A stretch of 64,000 nucleotides of DNA from Streptomyces parvulus (GTDB lineage Bacteria > Actinomycetota > Actinomycetes > Streptomycetales > Streptomycetaceae). The notes beneath the pieces are model-generated. The model searched no databases, had not been told where the DNA came from, and was given only the letters and a program-made list of their open reading frames with translations. The stretch lies in the NCBI RefSeq assembly GCF_014648855.1, contig NZ_BMRX01000017.1, positions 1 to 64,000 of the forward strand, in the 5' to 3' direction. A program made the translations under genes and the position numbers. Shown piece after piece: positions 25,066 through 37,000 of this stretch (position 1 is its first letter; every line of letters starts with the position of its first letter).

Positions 25066-28000
25066 GGTCACCGGACTGGCCCTGACCGCGAACACCGACG
25101 ACCCGGCCGACCCGGTCGTCATCGTCGGCATGGCCTGCCGGCTGCCCGGCGGGGTGTCCTCGCCCGAACAGCTCTGGAGGCTGGTGGCGGACGGTGTCGA
25201 CGCCATCTCCGACTTCCCCGAGGACCGGGGCTGGGACCTGAAGCACCTTTACGCACCCGACCAGCCCGAGCGTCCTGGAACCTCCAGCACCAATCAGGGT
25301 GGCTTCCTGACCGGGGCGGGTCTGTTCGACGCGGGCTTCTTCGGCATCTCGCCGCGTGAGGCGCTGGCGATGGACCCGCAGCAGCGGCTGCTCCTGGAGG
25401 CTTCCTGGGAGGCGTTCGAGAGCGCCGGGATGGACCCGCTCGCGCTCAAGGGCGCCGACGTCGGCGTCTTCTCCGGGCTGTTCGGCCAGGGCTACGGAAC
25501 GGGTTCCGTCCCACCGGAACTGGAAGGCTTCGCGAGCACCGGTACGGCGTCGAGTGTCGCGTCGGGCCGGGTGTCGTACGTCTTCGGCTTCGAGGGCCCC
25601 GCGGTGTCGGTGGACACGGCGTGCTCGTCGTCGCTGGTGGCGATGCATCTGGCCGCGCAGGCGCTGCGCCAGGGCGAGTGCACCACGGCCCTCGCCGGCG
25701 GCGTGGCGGTGATGGCGACCCCCGACAACTTCGTCGAGTTCTCCCGGCAGGGCGCCCTCTCCGCGGACGGGCGTTGCAAGGCGTTCGCGGAGGGTGCGGA
25801 CGGCACGGGCTGGGCCGAGGGTGTGGGGGTCGTGGTCCTGGAGCGCCTGTCGGTGGCACGGGAGCGCGGTCACAAGGTGCTGGCCGTGCTTCGGGGCAGT
25901 GCGGTGAACCAGGACGGTGCGTCCAATGGTCTGACGGCGCCGAACGGTCCCTCGCAGCAGCGGGTGATCCGGCGGGCGCTGGCCAGTGCCGGGCTCTCGT
26001 CGAGCGATGTGGATGCCGTCGAGGCTCATGGGACGGGCACGGCGCTGGGCGATCCGATCGAGGCGCAGGCGCTGCTGGCGACCTACGGGCAGGGGCGCGA
26101 TCCGGAACGGCCCTTGTGGCTCGGTTCGTTGAAGTCGAACGTCGGGCATACGCAGGCGGCCGCGGGTGTGGCCGGTGTGATCAAGATGGTGCAGGCGCTG
26201 CGGCACGGTGTGCTGCCGGCGACACTGCATGTGGATGCGCCCACGACGCAGGTGGACTGGTCGGCGGGTGCGGTGGAGCTGCTGACGGAGGCGCGGGAGT
26301 GGCCGCGCGGGGACCGTCCGCGTCGCGCGGGCGTCTCGTCCTTCGGGGTGAGCGGGACGAACGCGCACCTGATTCTGGAGGAGGCGCCTGCCGAGGAGGA
26401 CGCCTCCCTGGCTCCCTCTTCCGGTGGTGTGGTGCCGCTGGTTCTGTCGGCGCGGAGTGCGGGTTCCCTTGCCGGACAGGCGGAGCGGCTTGCGGCTGTG
26501 GCCGGTTCCGCGGGTGTGCCGTTGGAGTCGGTGGCCGGTTCACTGGTGACGCGTCGAGCTCTGCTGGGTGAGCGCGCGGTGGTCGTGGCCGACTCCGGTG
26601 AGGAGGCTGTGGCCGGGCTGCGGGCGCTTGCGCGGGGTGAGAGTGCGCCTGGTGTGGTGTCAGGCAGTTCTGGGGCGCCGGGCCGGGTGGTGTGGGTGTT
26701 CCCGGGTCAGGGCTCGCAGTGGGCGGGCATGGGCCGGGAACTCCTCGAAGCCTCCCCGGTGTTCGCCGAGCGGATCACCGAGTGCGCGGCGGCCCTGGAG
26801 CCCTTCATCGACTGGTCGTTGATCGACGTACTGCGCGGAGATGCGGACCCCGGCCTGATGGAGCGGGTCGACGTCCTCCAGCCGGCGAGCTTCGCGGTGA
26901 TGGTGGGTCTGGCGGCCGTCTGGCAATCAGCGGGCGTCAAACCCGATGCGGTGCTGGGGCACTCGCAGGGTGAGATCGCTGCGGCCGCGGTCAGTGGTGC
27001 TCTGTCGTTGGAGGATGCGGCTCGCGTCGTGGCGCTGCGCAGTCAGGCCATCGCCGGGCAGCTCGCCGGGCGGGGTGGCATGGCCTCGGTCGCGCTGAGC
27101 GAGGACGAGGCGGTCGGGCGGCTGGAACGCTGGGCGGGCCGCGTGGAGGTGGCCGCCGTCAACGGGCCCTCGTCCGTGGTGATCGCCGGTGACGCCGAAG
27201 CCCTGGACGAAGCACTGGAGGCCCTGGCCGCCGACGGGATCAGGGTGCGGCGGGTCGCGGTGGACTACGCCTCGCACACCCGGCACGTCGAGGACATCCG
27301 CGACACGCTCGCCGAGACCCTCGCTGGCGTCACGGCCCAGGCGCCGTCGATCCCGTTCTACTCGACCGTGACGGGGGAGTGGATCGAGACCGCCGGTGTC
27401 CTGGACGGCGGTTACTGGTACCGCAACCTCCGCAGTCAGGTCGGCTTCGGCCCCGCGGTCGCCGTCCTCCTGAAGCAGGGCCACGGCGTCTTCGTCGAGG
27501 TCAGCGCGCACCCGGTGCTGGTGCAGCCGATCACCGAGACCGTCTACGCCGCCGACGGCGACACCGACGCTATGGTCACCGGTTCGCTGCGCCGCGAGGA
27601 CGGCGGCCTGCGCCGTCTGCTCACGTCGATGGCCGAAGTCTTCGTGCGCGGCGTCCCGGTCGACTGGTCCGGCATCCTGCCCGAGGGGGCCACGTCGGCC
27701 CGCCTCGAGCTGCCCACGTACGCCTTCGACCACCAGCACTACTGGCTCCAGGCCACGGACGCCCCCACCGATGCCACCGCCCTCGGGCTGGCCGCTGCCG
27801 ATCACCCGCTGCTCGGTGCGGTCGTCGGCTTGCCGAACTCGGGTGGGCTCGTGGCCACGTCCCGGTGGTCGCTCAGGGCGCAGCCCTGGCTGGCCGAGTA
27901 CCTGCTGTCCGACACGGTCGTGGTGCCGAACGCCGCTCTGGTCGAACTGGCCGTCCGGCTCGGTGACCTGGCGTCCGTCCCCTTCCTCGACGTACTGACC

Positions 28001-31000
28001 GTCGACACACCCGTAGTCCTGCCGCAGGGCGGCGACCGCAGCATCCAGGTCGTCGTGGGCGAGTGTGACGGGGAACGGCGGCCGGTGGAGGTCTACTCCC
28101 GTGCCGCCGACGCCCCGCTGGACGCGGAGTGGACCCGGCACGCGCACGGCGTTCTGGCGCCGGCCGCCGGTCACGAGACACCTGCCGTACCGGAGCGGGG
28201 CGGCGAGGCCGCCGAAGTGCGCCTGGGCGATGCCGTCGGGCAGGACGCCGACCGCTACGGGCTGCACCCGGCACTGCTCGACGCCGCCGTCCGTACGGTC
28301 GTCCCGGACGGCACGGTCCCCTCCGTGTGGTCCGGTGTCGCCCTGCTCGCTTCGGGTGCCACCGAACTGCGTGTGCGTGGGGGAGAGGCGTTGGGCGGGG
28401 CCGTACCCCTGCTGCTGACCGATCCCACGGGGCGACCCGTGATGTCGGTCGAGGGCGTTCGCGCGACGCCGTTCTCCGCCGAACGGCTGGGAATCGGGGC
28501 GGCGTTGCCGTACGACTCGCTGTTCCGGGTCGACTGGGTCCAGGTGCCGTTGCCCGCCGTGGACCGTGTTCTGGGGCTCGTCGCGGTCGGTGGCGGTCGT
28601 GACGTCGCCGATTTGGGCGCGACGGGCGGGGCCGCTCCCGACTTCCTGGTGTACGACTCCCGCCCCGAGTCCGCTTCGGGCGACCCGCGGGCGGCGGTCG
28701 GCGCCACTCTCGCCGTCCTGCGGGCCTGGCTTGCGGAGCCCGCCCTGGCGGAGACCCGGCTGGCCGTGGTCACGGGCGACTGCGACACGCTCGAAGCGGC
28801 CGCGGTGTGGGGTCTGGTGCGGTCGGCCCAGTCGGAGCATCCGGACCGTATCGTCCTCCTGGACCTCGGAGGCGACTTCGCGTCGGTGCCGCCGGCCGCG
28901 ATCCTGAGCGGTGAGCCGCAACTGAGGATGCGCGGCCGTCTCGCGCACGTCCCCCGCCTCGTGCGGTCGCGCGGCGGGGCGTCGCCCGAGGCCGGAACCG
29001 CGGTCCCGCGGCTCGACCCCGAGGGCACCGTCCTGATCACCGGTGGTGCCGGGACGCTCGGCGCGCTGACGGCTCGGCACCTGGTCACGGTGCACGGCGT
29101 CCGCCACCTGCTCCTGGTCGGCCGGCGCGGCCGTGCCGAGGGGCTGCGAGAGGAGCTGACCGCGCTCGGCGCGTGCGTCACCGTCGCCGCCTGCGACGTG
29201 GCGGACCGGCGCCAGGTCGAGGAACTGCTGCGCACGGTACCGGTCGCGCATCCGCTGACGGCCGTCGTGCACACCGCCGGGGTCCTCGACGACGGGGTGC
29301 TCACCGAGCAGACCCCGGACCGCGTCGACACCGTACTGCGGCCCAAGCTCGACGCGGCGCTCCACCTGCACGAGCTGACCCGGGACATGGACCTGGCCGC
29401 GTTCGTGCTGTTCTCCTCGGCGGCGGGCGTCCTCGGCAATCCGGGACAGGCCAACTACGCCGCCGCCAACGCCTGCCTGGACGCGCTGGCGCGGCAGCGG
29501 CACCGGCTCGGCCTGCCGGCCGTCTCCATCGCCTGGGGCTACTGGTCGACGGTCAGTGCCATGACCGAGCACCTGGACGCCGCCGACCTGCGGCGCAACC
29601 GGCGCATCGGCATGGCCGGTCTCACCGCCGCCGAGGGCATGGCGCTTCTAAACGCCGCCCTGGGCTCCGCCGCGGACGCGGACGGCACGCTGCTGGCGGC
29701 GAAGTTCGACCTGACCGCCCTGCGCGCCGCGGCGACCGACGGCCCTGTACCCGCGCCGCTGCGCGCACTGGCGCCGGCGCCCCGCCCGGTGGCCGGGTCC
29801 GCCGCCCCCGCCCCCGGCAGGGGTGGCGTGGCGGAGCGTCTCGCCGGGCTGAGCGGCACCGAGCAGCACGAGTTCCTGACCGACCTGGTGCGACGGCACG
29901 CAGCCGAGGTCCTCGGTCACGCCTCCGCCGACGCGATCCGCGCCGACCGGCCGTTCAAGGACGCCGGCTTCGACTCGCTGACCGCCGTGGAGCTGCGCAA
30001 CCGGCTCGTCGCCGCGACTGGCCTCACCCTCTCCCCGGCGGTGATCTTCGACTACCCGAAGCCCGCCGTGCTCGCCCGACATCTGCGCGGCAGGCTCCTC
30101 GGCACCGCGGAACCGGGTGCGGACGAACTCGCCGTGCGCGGGGCGGCGGACGGCTCGGCCGGTTCGGACACCGGTGACGAGCCGATCGCGATCGTGGCCA
30201 TGGCCTGCCGTTTCCCGGCCGGCGTCCACAGCCCCGAGGACCTCTGGCGCGTGGTGGCCGACGGCGTCGACGTCGTCACCGAGTTCCCCGACGACCGCGG
30301 CTGGGACACCGACCGGCTCTTCGACCCGGACCCCGACCACGCCGGCACGACGTACGTGCGACACGGCGCCTTCCTCGACGACGCCGCCGGGTTCGACGCC
30401 GCCTTCTTCGGCATCTCGCCCAACGAGGCGCTGGCGATGGACCCCCAGCAGCGGCTGCTGCTGGAGACGTCCTGGGAGGCCTTCGAGCGGGCCGCGATCG
30501 ACCCGACGACCCTCGCCGGGCAGGACGTCGGCGTGTTCGTCGGCGTCAACAGCCACGACTACAGCGTCCTCATGCACCAGGCGAGCGGAGTCGAGGGCTT
30601 CCGCCTCACCGGCTCCTCCGGCAGCGTCACCTCCGGCCGGGTCGCCTACCACCTGGGTACCGAGGGTCCCGCCATCACCGTCGACACGGCCTGCTCCTCC
30701 TCCCTGGTGGCGCTGCACCTGGCCGCGCAGGCCCTCAACCGGGGCGAGTGCACCATGGCGCTGGCCGGTGGCGTGATGGTGATGGGCACCGTCGAGACCT
30801 TCGTCGAGTTCTCCCGGCAGCGCGGTCTGGCACCCGACGGGCGGTGCAAGGCGTTCGCGGACGGTGCGGACGGCACCGGCTGGTCGGAGGGCGCCGGGCT
30901 GCTCCTGGTCGAGCGGCTGTCGGACGCGCGCCGCAACGGCCACCAGGTCCTGGCCGTCGTCCGGGGGACCGCGGTGAACCAGGACGGCGCGTCGAACGGC

Positions 31001-34000
31001 CTGACCGCGCCCAACGGCCCCGCCCAGCAGCGCGTCATCCGCAGGGCTCTGGCCCACGCCGGACTGCGGGCCGACGACGTGGACGCCGTCGAAGCGCACG
31101 GCACGGGCACGACGCTCGGCGACCCGATCGAGGCGGAGGCACTGCTGGCGACGTACGGCCAGGGCCGGCCCGCCGAACGGCCGCTGTGGCTCGGCTCGGT
31201 GAAGTCGAACATCGGCCACACTCAGGCCGCCGCGGGCGTCGCCGGCGTGATCAAGATGGTGATGGCGATGCGGCACGGCGTGCTGCCCCGCACCCTGCAC
31301 GTGGACCGTCCGTCGACCCACGTCGACTGGTCGGCGGGATCGGTGGAGCTGCTGACCGAGGCGCGGGAGTGGCCGCGCGAGGGCCGCCCGCGCCGGACCG
31401 GTGTGTCCTCCTTCGGCATCGGCGGCACCAACGCGCACGTCATCCTCGAAGAGGCCCCCGGCCTCCCGGAGCCCACCCCCGCGGACCGCGAGCCGGCCGG
31501 ACCCGAAGCGGCGGCGTCGTCCTCCGGGCCCGTACCCGTGCCCGTGCTCGTACCCGTGTCCGGGCGGACGTCGGCAGGGCTGCGCGGGCAGGCCGACCGG
31601 CTCGCGCGCTTCCTCGCCGAGCGGCCCGGCACACCGCTCGCGGAGACCGCGCACGCGCTCGCCACCACGCGCGCCCAACTCGACCACCGCGCCGTCGTCC
31701 TGGCCACCGACCCGGAGCAGCTCGGCGCCGACCTCGTCGCCCTCGCAGCGGACAGGGCCACCCCCGCGGCGGTCACCGGCGCCCCCGCCACGGGCAGACT
31801 GGCCGTCCTCTTCACCGGACAGGGCAGCCAGTGGGCCGGCATGGGCCGCGAACTCGCCGAGGCCTTCCCGGTCTTCAGGGACGCCTTCGACAGCGCGTGC
31901 GCCGCCGTCGACATCCACCTGAGCGGACACGCGGACCGTCCGCTGCGCGAGGTCGTCCTCGGCGTGGCCGACGCCCCCGGCAGCGCACTGCTCGACCGCA
32001 CCCTGTACACCCAGGGCGCCCTGTTCGCCCTGGAGACCGCGCTGTACCGGCTCTTCGAGTCCTGGGGAGTACGCCCGGACCTCGTCGCCGGACACTCCGT
32101 CGGAGAGATCACCGCCGCCCACGTCTCCGGCGTCCTCGGTCTTCAGGACGCCGCCGAACTCGTGGCCGCACGGGGCCGGCTGATGCAGGCCCTGCCCGAG
32201 GGCGGCGCGATGGTCGCCGTCAAGGCCACGGAGGCCGACCTCGCACCCCTGCTCGACCGGGCCTCGGGCGAGGTCTGCGTCGCCGCGGTGAACGGCCCCG
32301 ACGCGCTGGTGCTCTCCGGCGCGGAGGACGCCGTGCTCGCCGTCGCCGGGGAACTCGCGCGGCGCGGCCACAAGACGCACCGGCTGACCGTCAGTCACGC
32401 CTTCCACTCCGCGCTGATGGAACCCATGCTCGACGAGTTCCGCACGGTCGCGGAGCGCCTGCCCTTCCGCCGGGGGACCCTGCGCGTCGTCTCCACCGTC
32501 ACCGGTGAACTCGCCACGGACGAACAGCTCACCGACCCCGGTTACTGGGTCGGCCAGGCGCGCGCCGCGGTGCGGTTCGGCGACGCCCTCACCACGCTCG
32601 GCGAACAGGGCGCCACGACCTTCCTCGAGCTGGGCCCCGGCGGCGTCCTCACCGCACTCGCCCTCGCCGCGCCCGGCATCCCGGAGCAAGGGTGCCTCGC
32701 CACCCTGCGCAAGGACGGTGCCGAACCCGCCGACGTCCTGACCGCACTCGCCCACCTGCACGTGCGCGGCGTACCCCTGGACTGGGCGGCCGTCCTCGGA
32801 CGTACGACGCCTGCCACCGAGACCGGCACCGAGCTGCCCACCTACGCGTTCCAGCACCGCCGTTACTGGGTCGACACGGCCAACGGCTCCGCCACCGGCA
32901 ACGGCACCGGCGGTGCCGGCATCGCCACCGCCGACGGCTCCGGCAGCATCGGCGGTGCCGACATCGCCGACCCGCGCGTCGAGAGTGATCAGCGTGCCGT
33001 GGCGCCGGACGCGGGCGTGGACGGGGCGTTCGCCGCACGGCTGGCCGGCCTCTCCGCGCAGGAACAGCACCGCACGGTGACGGACCTGGTGAAGGAGAGC
33101 GTCGCCGTCGTCCTCGGCCACGGCGACCCGGACGCCTTCGACTGGAACGCCCAGCAGTCCTTCAGGAGCCTCGGCTTCGATTCCCTCGGCGGGGTCAAGC
33201 TCCGCAACCGGCTCCGCGACTTCACCGGGGTCGAACTGCCCGCCACGCTCGTCTTCGACTACCCCACCCCCGAGGTGCTGGTCGACCACCTGCGGGCCGA
33301 ACTGCTCGGCGAGCAGGCGCAGTCGCCCGGTGCGACCACCGCCACCGGCCTGACGGCGGCCACGGACGAGCCGATCGCGATCGTCGCCATGAGCACTCGG
33401 CTGCCGGGCGGCGTGGACAGCCCCGAAGCCCTGTGGGAACTCGTGTCGGAAGGCCAGGACGCCATCACCGGCTTCCCCGTCGACCGCGACTGGGACCTCG
33501 ACGGCCTGTACCACCCCGACCCCGACCACCCCGGCACGAGCTACACCCGCTCCGGCGGATTCCTCCACGAGGCCGCGCAGTTCGACGCCGCGCTCTTCGG
33601 GATCTCGCCGCGTGAGGCGCTCGCCATGGACCCGCAGCAGCGGCTGCTCCTGGAGACCTCGTGGGAGGCGCTGGAACGCGCGGGCATCGACCCGCTCTCC
33701 ACCCGGGGCAGCGACATCGGAGTCTTCACCGGCATCGTCCACCACGACTACGTCACCCGGCTCCGCGAGGTGCCCGCGGACGTGCAGGGCTATCTCATGA
33801 CCGGTACGGCGTCGAGTGTGGCGTCGGGCCGGGTGTCGTACGTCTTCGGCTTCGAGGGCCCGGCGGTCACCGTCGACACGGCGTGCTCGTCGTCCCTGGT
33901 GGCGATGCACCTGGCCGCGCAGGCGCTGCGCCAGGGCGAGTGCTCGATGGCGCTCGCCGGCGGCGCCACCGTCATGGCCAGTCCGGACGCCTTCATGGAG

Positions 34001-37000
34001 TTCTCCCGGCAACGGGGCCTGTCCGCGGACGGGCGTTGCAAGGCGTTCGCGGAGGGTGCGGACGGCACGGGCTGGGCCGAGGGTGTCGGGGTCGTGGTCC
34101 TGGAGCGCCTGTCGGTGGCACGGGAACGGGGTCACAAGGTTCTCGCGGTGCTGAAGGGCAGCGCGGTCAATCAGGACGGTGCGTCCAATGGTCTGACGGC
34201 GCCGAACGGTCCCTCGCAGCAGCGGGTGATCCGGCGGGCGCTGGCCAGTGCCGGGCTCTCGGCGTCCGACGTGGACGTCGTCGAGGCGCACGGGACGGGC
34301 ACGGCGCTGGGCGATCCGATCGAGGCGCAGGCCCTGCTGGCGGCCTACGGCAAGGAGCGCGATGCCGAACGGCCGCTGTGGCTCGGTTCGTTGAAGTCGA
34401 ACATCGGTCACGCTCAGGCGGCCGCGGGTGTGGCCGGTGTGATCAAGATGGTGCAGGCGCTGCGGCACGGTGTGCTGCCGGCGACACTGCATGCGGATAC
34501 GCCCACGACGCAGGTGGACTGGTCGGCGGGTGCGGTGCAGCTGCTGACCGAGGCGCGGGAGTGGCCGCGTGAGGAGCGGCGTCCGCGCCGTGCGGGCGTG
34601 TCCTCGTTCGGAGCCAGCGGCACGAACGCCCACGTAATCCTGGAGGAGGCGCCTGCCGAGGACGAGGGCCCGGTTCGGGCTCCGTCGTCCGGTGGTGTGG
34701 TGCCGCTGGTCCTTTCGGCGCGGAGTGCTGGATCGCTGGCCGGACAGGCCGGGCGCCTCGCGTCCTTCGTCGAGCGGAACGACGGGGTCGACCTGGTCGA
34801 CGTCGCCGGCGCGTTGGTCGGCGGGCGTGCGGTGCTGGGTGAGCGTGCGGTGGTGGTGGCCGATACCGACGGCGGGGCGCTCACCGGTCTGCGGGCGCTG
34901 GTGCGGGGTGAGGGTGCCCCTGGTGTGGTGTCCGGCAGCTCGGGGACGCCAGGCCGGGTGGTGTGGGTGTTCCCGGGTCAGGGCTCGCAGTGGGCCGGCA
35001 TGGGCCGGGAACTCCTCGATGCCTCCCCGGTGTTCGCCGAGCGGATCACCGAGTGCGCGGCGGCCCTGGAGCCCTTCATCGACTGGTCGTTGATCGACGT
35101 GCTGCGTGGTGATGCCGACCCGGGTCTGATGGAGCGGGTCGACGTCCTCCAGCCGGCGAGTTTCGCGGTAATGGTGGGTCTCGCGGCCGTCTGGCAGTCG
35201 GTGGGCGTCAAACCCGGTGCGGTGCTGGGGCATTCGCAGGGTGAGATCGCAGCCGCGTGTGTGTCGGGTGCCCTGTCGTTGGAAGACGCGGCTCGGGTCG
35301 TGGCGTTGCGCAGTCAGGCCATCGCCGGGCAGCTTGCCGGGCGGGGCGGTATGGCCTCGGTCGCGTTGAGCGAGAGCGAGGCGGTCGGGCGGCTGGAACG
35401 CTGGGCGGACCGGGTCGAGGTAGCCGCCGTCAACGGGCCGTCCTCCGTAGTGATCGCCGGTGACGCCGAAGCGCTGGACGAGGCCCTGGAGGCGCTGGCC
35501 GCCGACGGGATCCGGGTACGGCGGGTCGCGGTGGACTACGCCTCCCACACCCGGCATGTCGAGGACATCCGCGACACGCTCGCCGACACCCTCGCCGAAG
35601 TCACGGCCAAGGCCCCGTCGATCCCGTTCTACTCGACCGTCACGGGGGAGTGGATCGCGAACGAAGGCGTCCTGGACGGCGGTTACTGGTACCGCAACCT
35701 CCGCGGCCAGGTCGGCTTCGGCCCCGCGGTAGCCGCCCTCCTGAAGCAGGGCCACGGCGTCTTCGTCGAGGTCAGCGCGCACCCCGTGCTGGTCCAGCCG
35801 ATCACCGAGACCGTCTACGCCGCCGACGGCGACACCGACGCTATGGTCACCGGTTCGCTGCGCCGCGAGGACGGCGGCCTGCGCCGTCTGCTCACGTCGA
35901 TGGCCGAACTCTTCGTGCGCGGCGTGCCGGTCGACTGGTCCGGCATCCTGCCCGACGGGGCCACCTCGGCCCGCGTCGAGCTGCCCACGTACGCCTTCGA
36001 CCGCCAGCACTACTGGCTCCAGGAAGCGGAGGCGACCGGCGAGGCCGCCGATGTCGCGGAAGGTGCCGACTCCGACTTCTGGCAGGCGGTGGAGCAGGCC
36101 GACCTGAACGCCCTCACCGAACTGCTGGAGACGGCGACGGCCGAGGAACGCGACGCGCTGGGCAGTGTCGTGCCCGTCCTCGCCGAGTGGCGCGGGAAGC
36201 GCCGTGAGCGGTCCAGCGCTGAGAGGCTGCGCTACCACGTCACCTGGCAGCCGCTGGAACGCGATGCCGCCGGTGTGCCGGGCGGGCAGTGGCTGGTGGT
36301 CGTACCGGCCGAGCGACCGGACGACACCGCCATCGACGCGCTCCTGGAGGAGTTGACCGGTCAGGGACTCGGCATGGTCCTGCTGGAGGTGGACGACGCC
36401 GACCGGACGCGGGAGCGCCTCGTCGAGCGGCTGACCGGCGTGCTGGCCGGACGGGACGTGTCCGGAGTGCTGTCCCTGCTCGCCCTGGACGAGCGGACCG
36501 CCGGGGGCCCGCAGGACCCGCTCGCCGTCACCGCCTCGACGCTCGCACTGGTCCAGGCCCTGGCCGACAGCCTCGTCACCCAGCCCCTGTGGTGCCTGAC
36601 CAGGGGCGCGGTGAACATGGGCATCAACGACACGCTCACCTCGCCGGCCCAGGCGGCCCTGTGGGGTCTGGGGCGTGCCGCCGCGCTGGAACGCCTGGAC
36701 CGGTGGGGCGGTCTGGTCGACCTGCCCGCCAGGACGGACGCGCGTGCCGCGCAGTATCTGCTCGGTGTGCTGAACGGCGTCGGCGGCGAGGACCAACTGG
36801 CGGTCCGCCGCTCGGGCGTGTACAGCCGCCGCCTGGTGCGCAAGCCCGCGCCGGACGCGACGGCCGGTGACGGCCGCTGGCAGCCGCGGGGCACCGTCCT
36901 GGTGACCGGCGGCGCCGAAGGCCTCGGCCGGCACGTCGCCGTGCGGCTGGCGCAAGCGGGCGCCGACCGGCTCGTCGTCACCACCACCGCGCGGGCGCCC

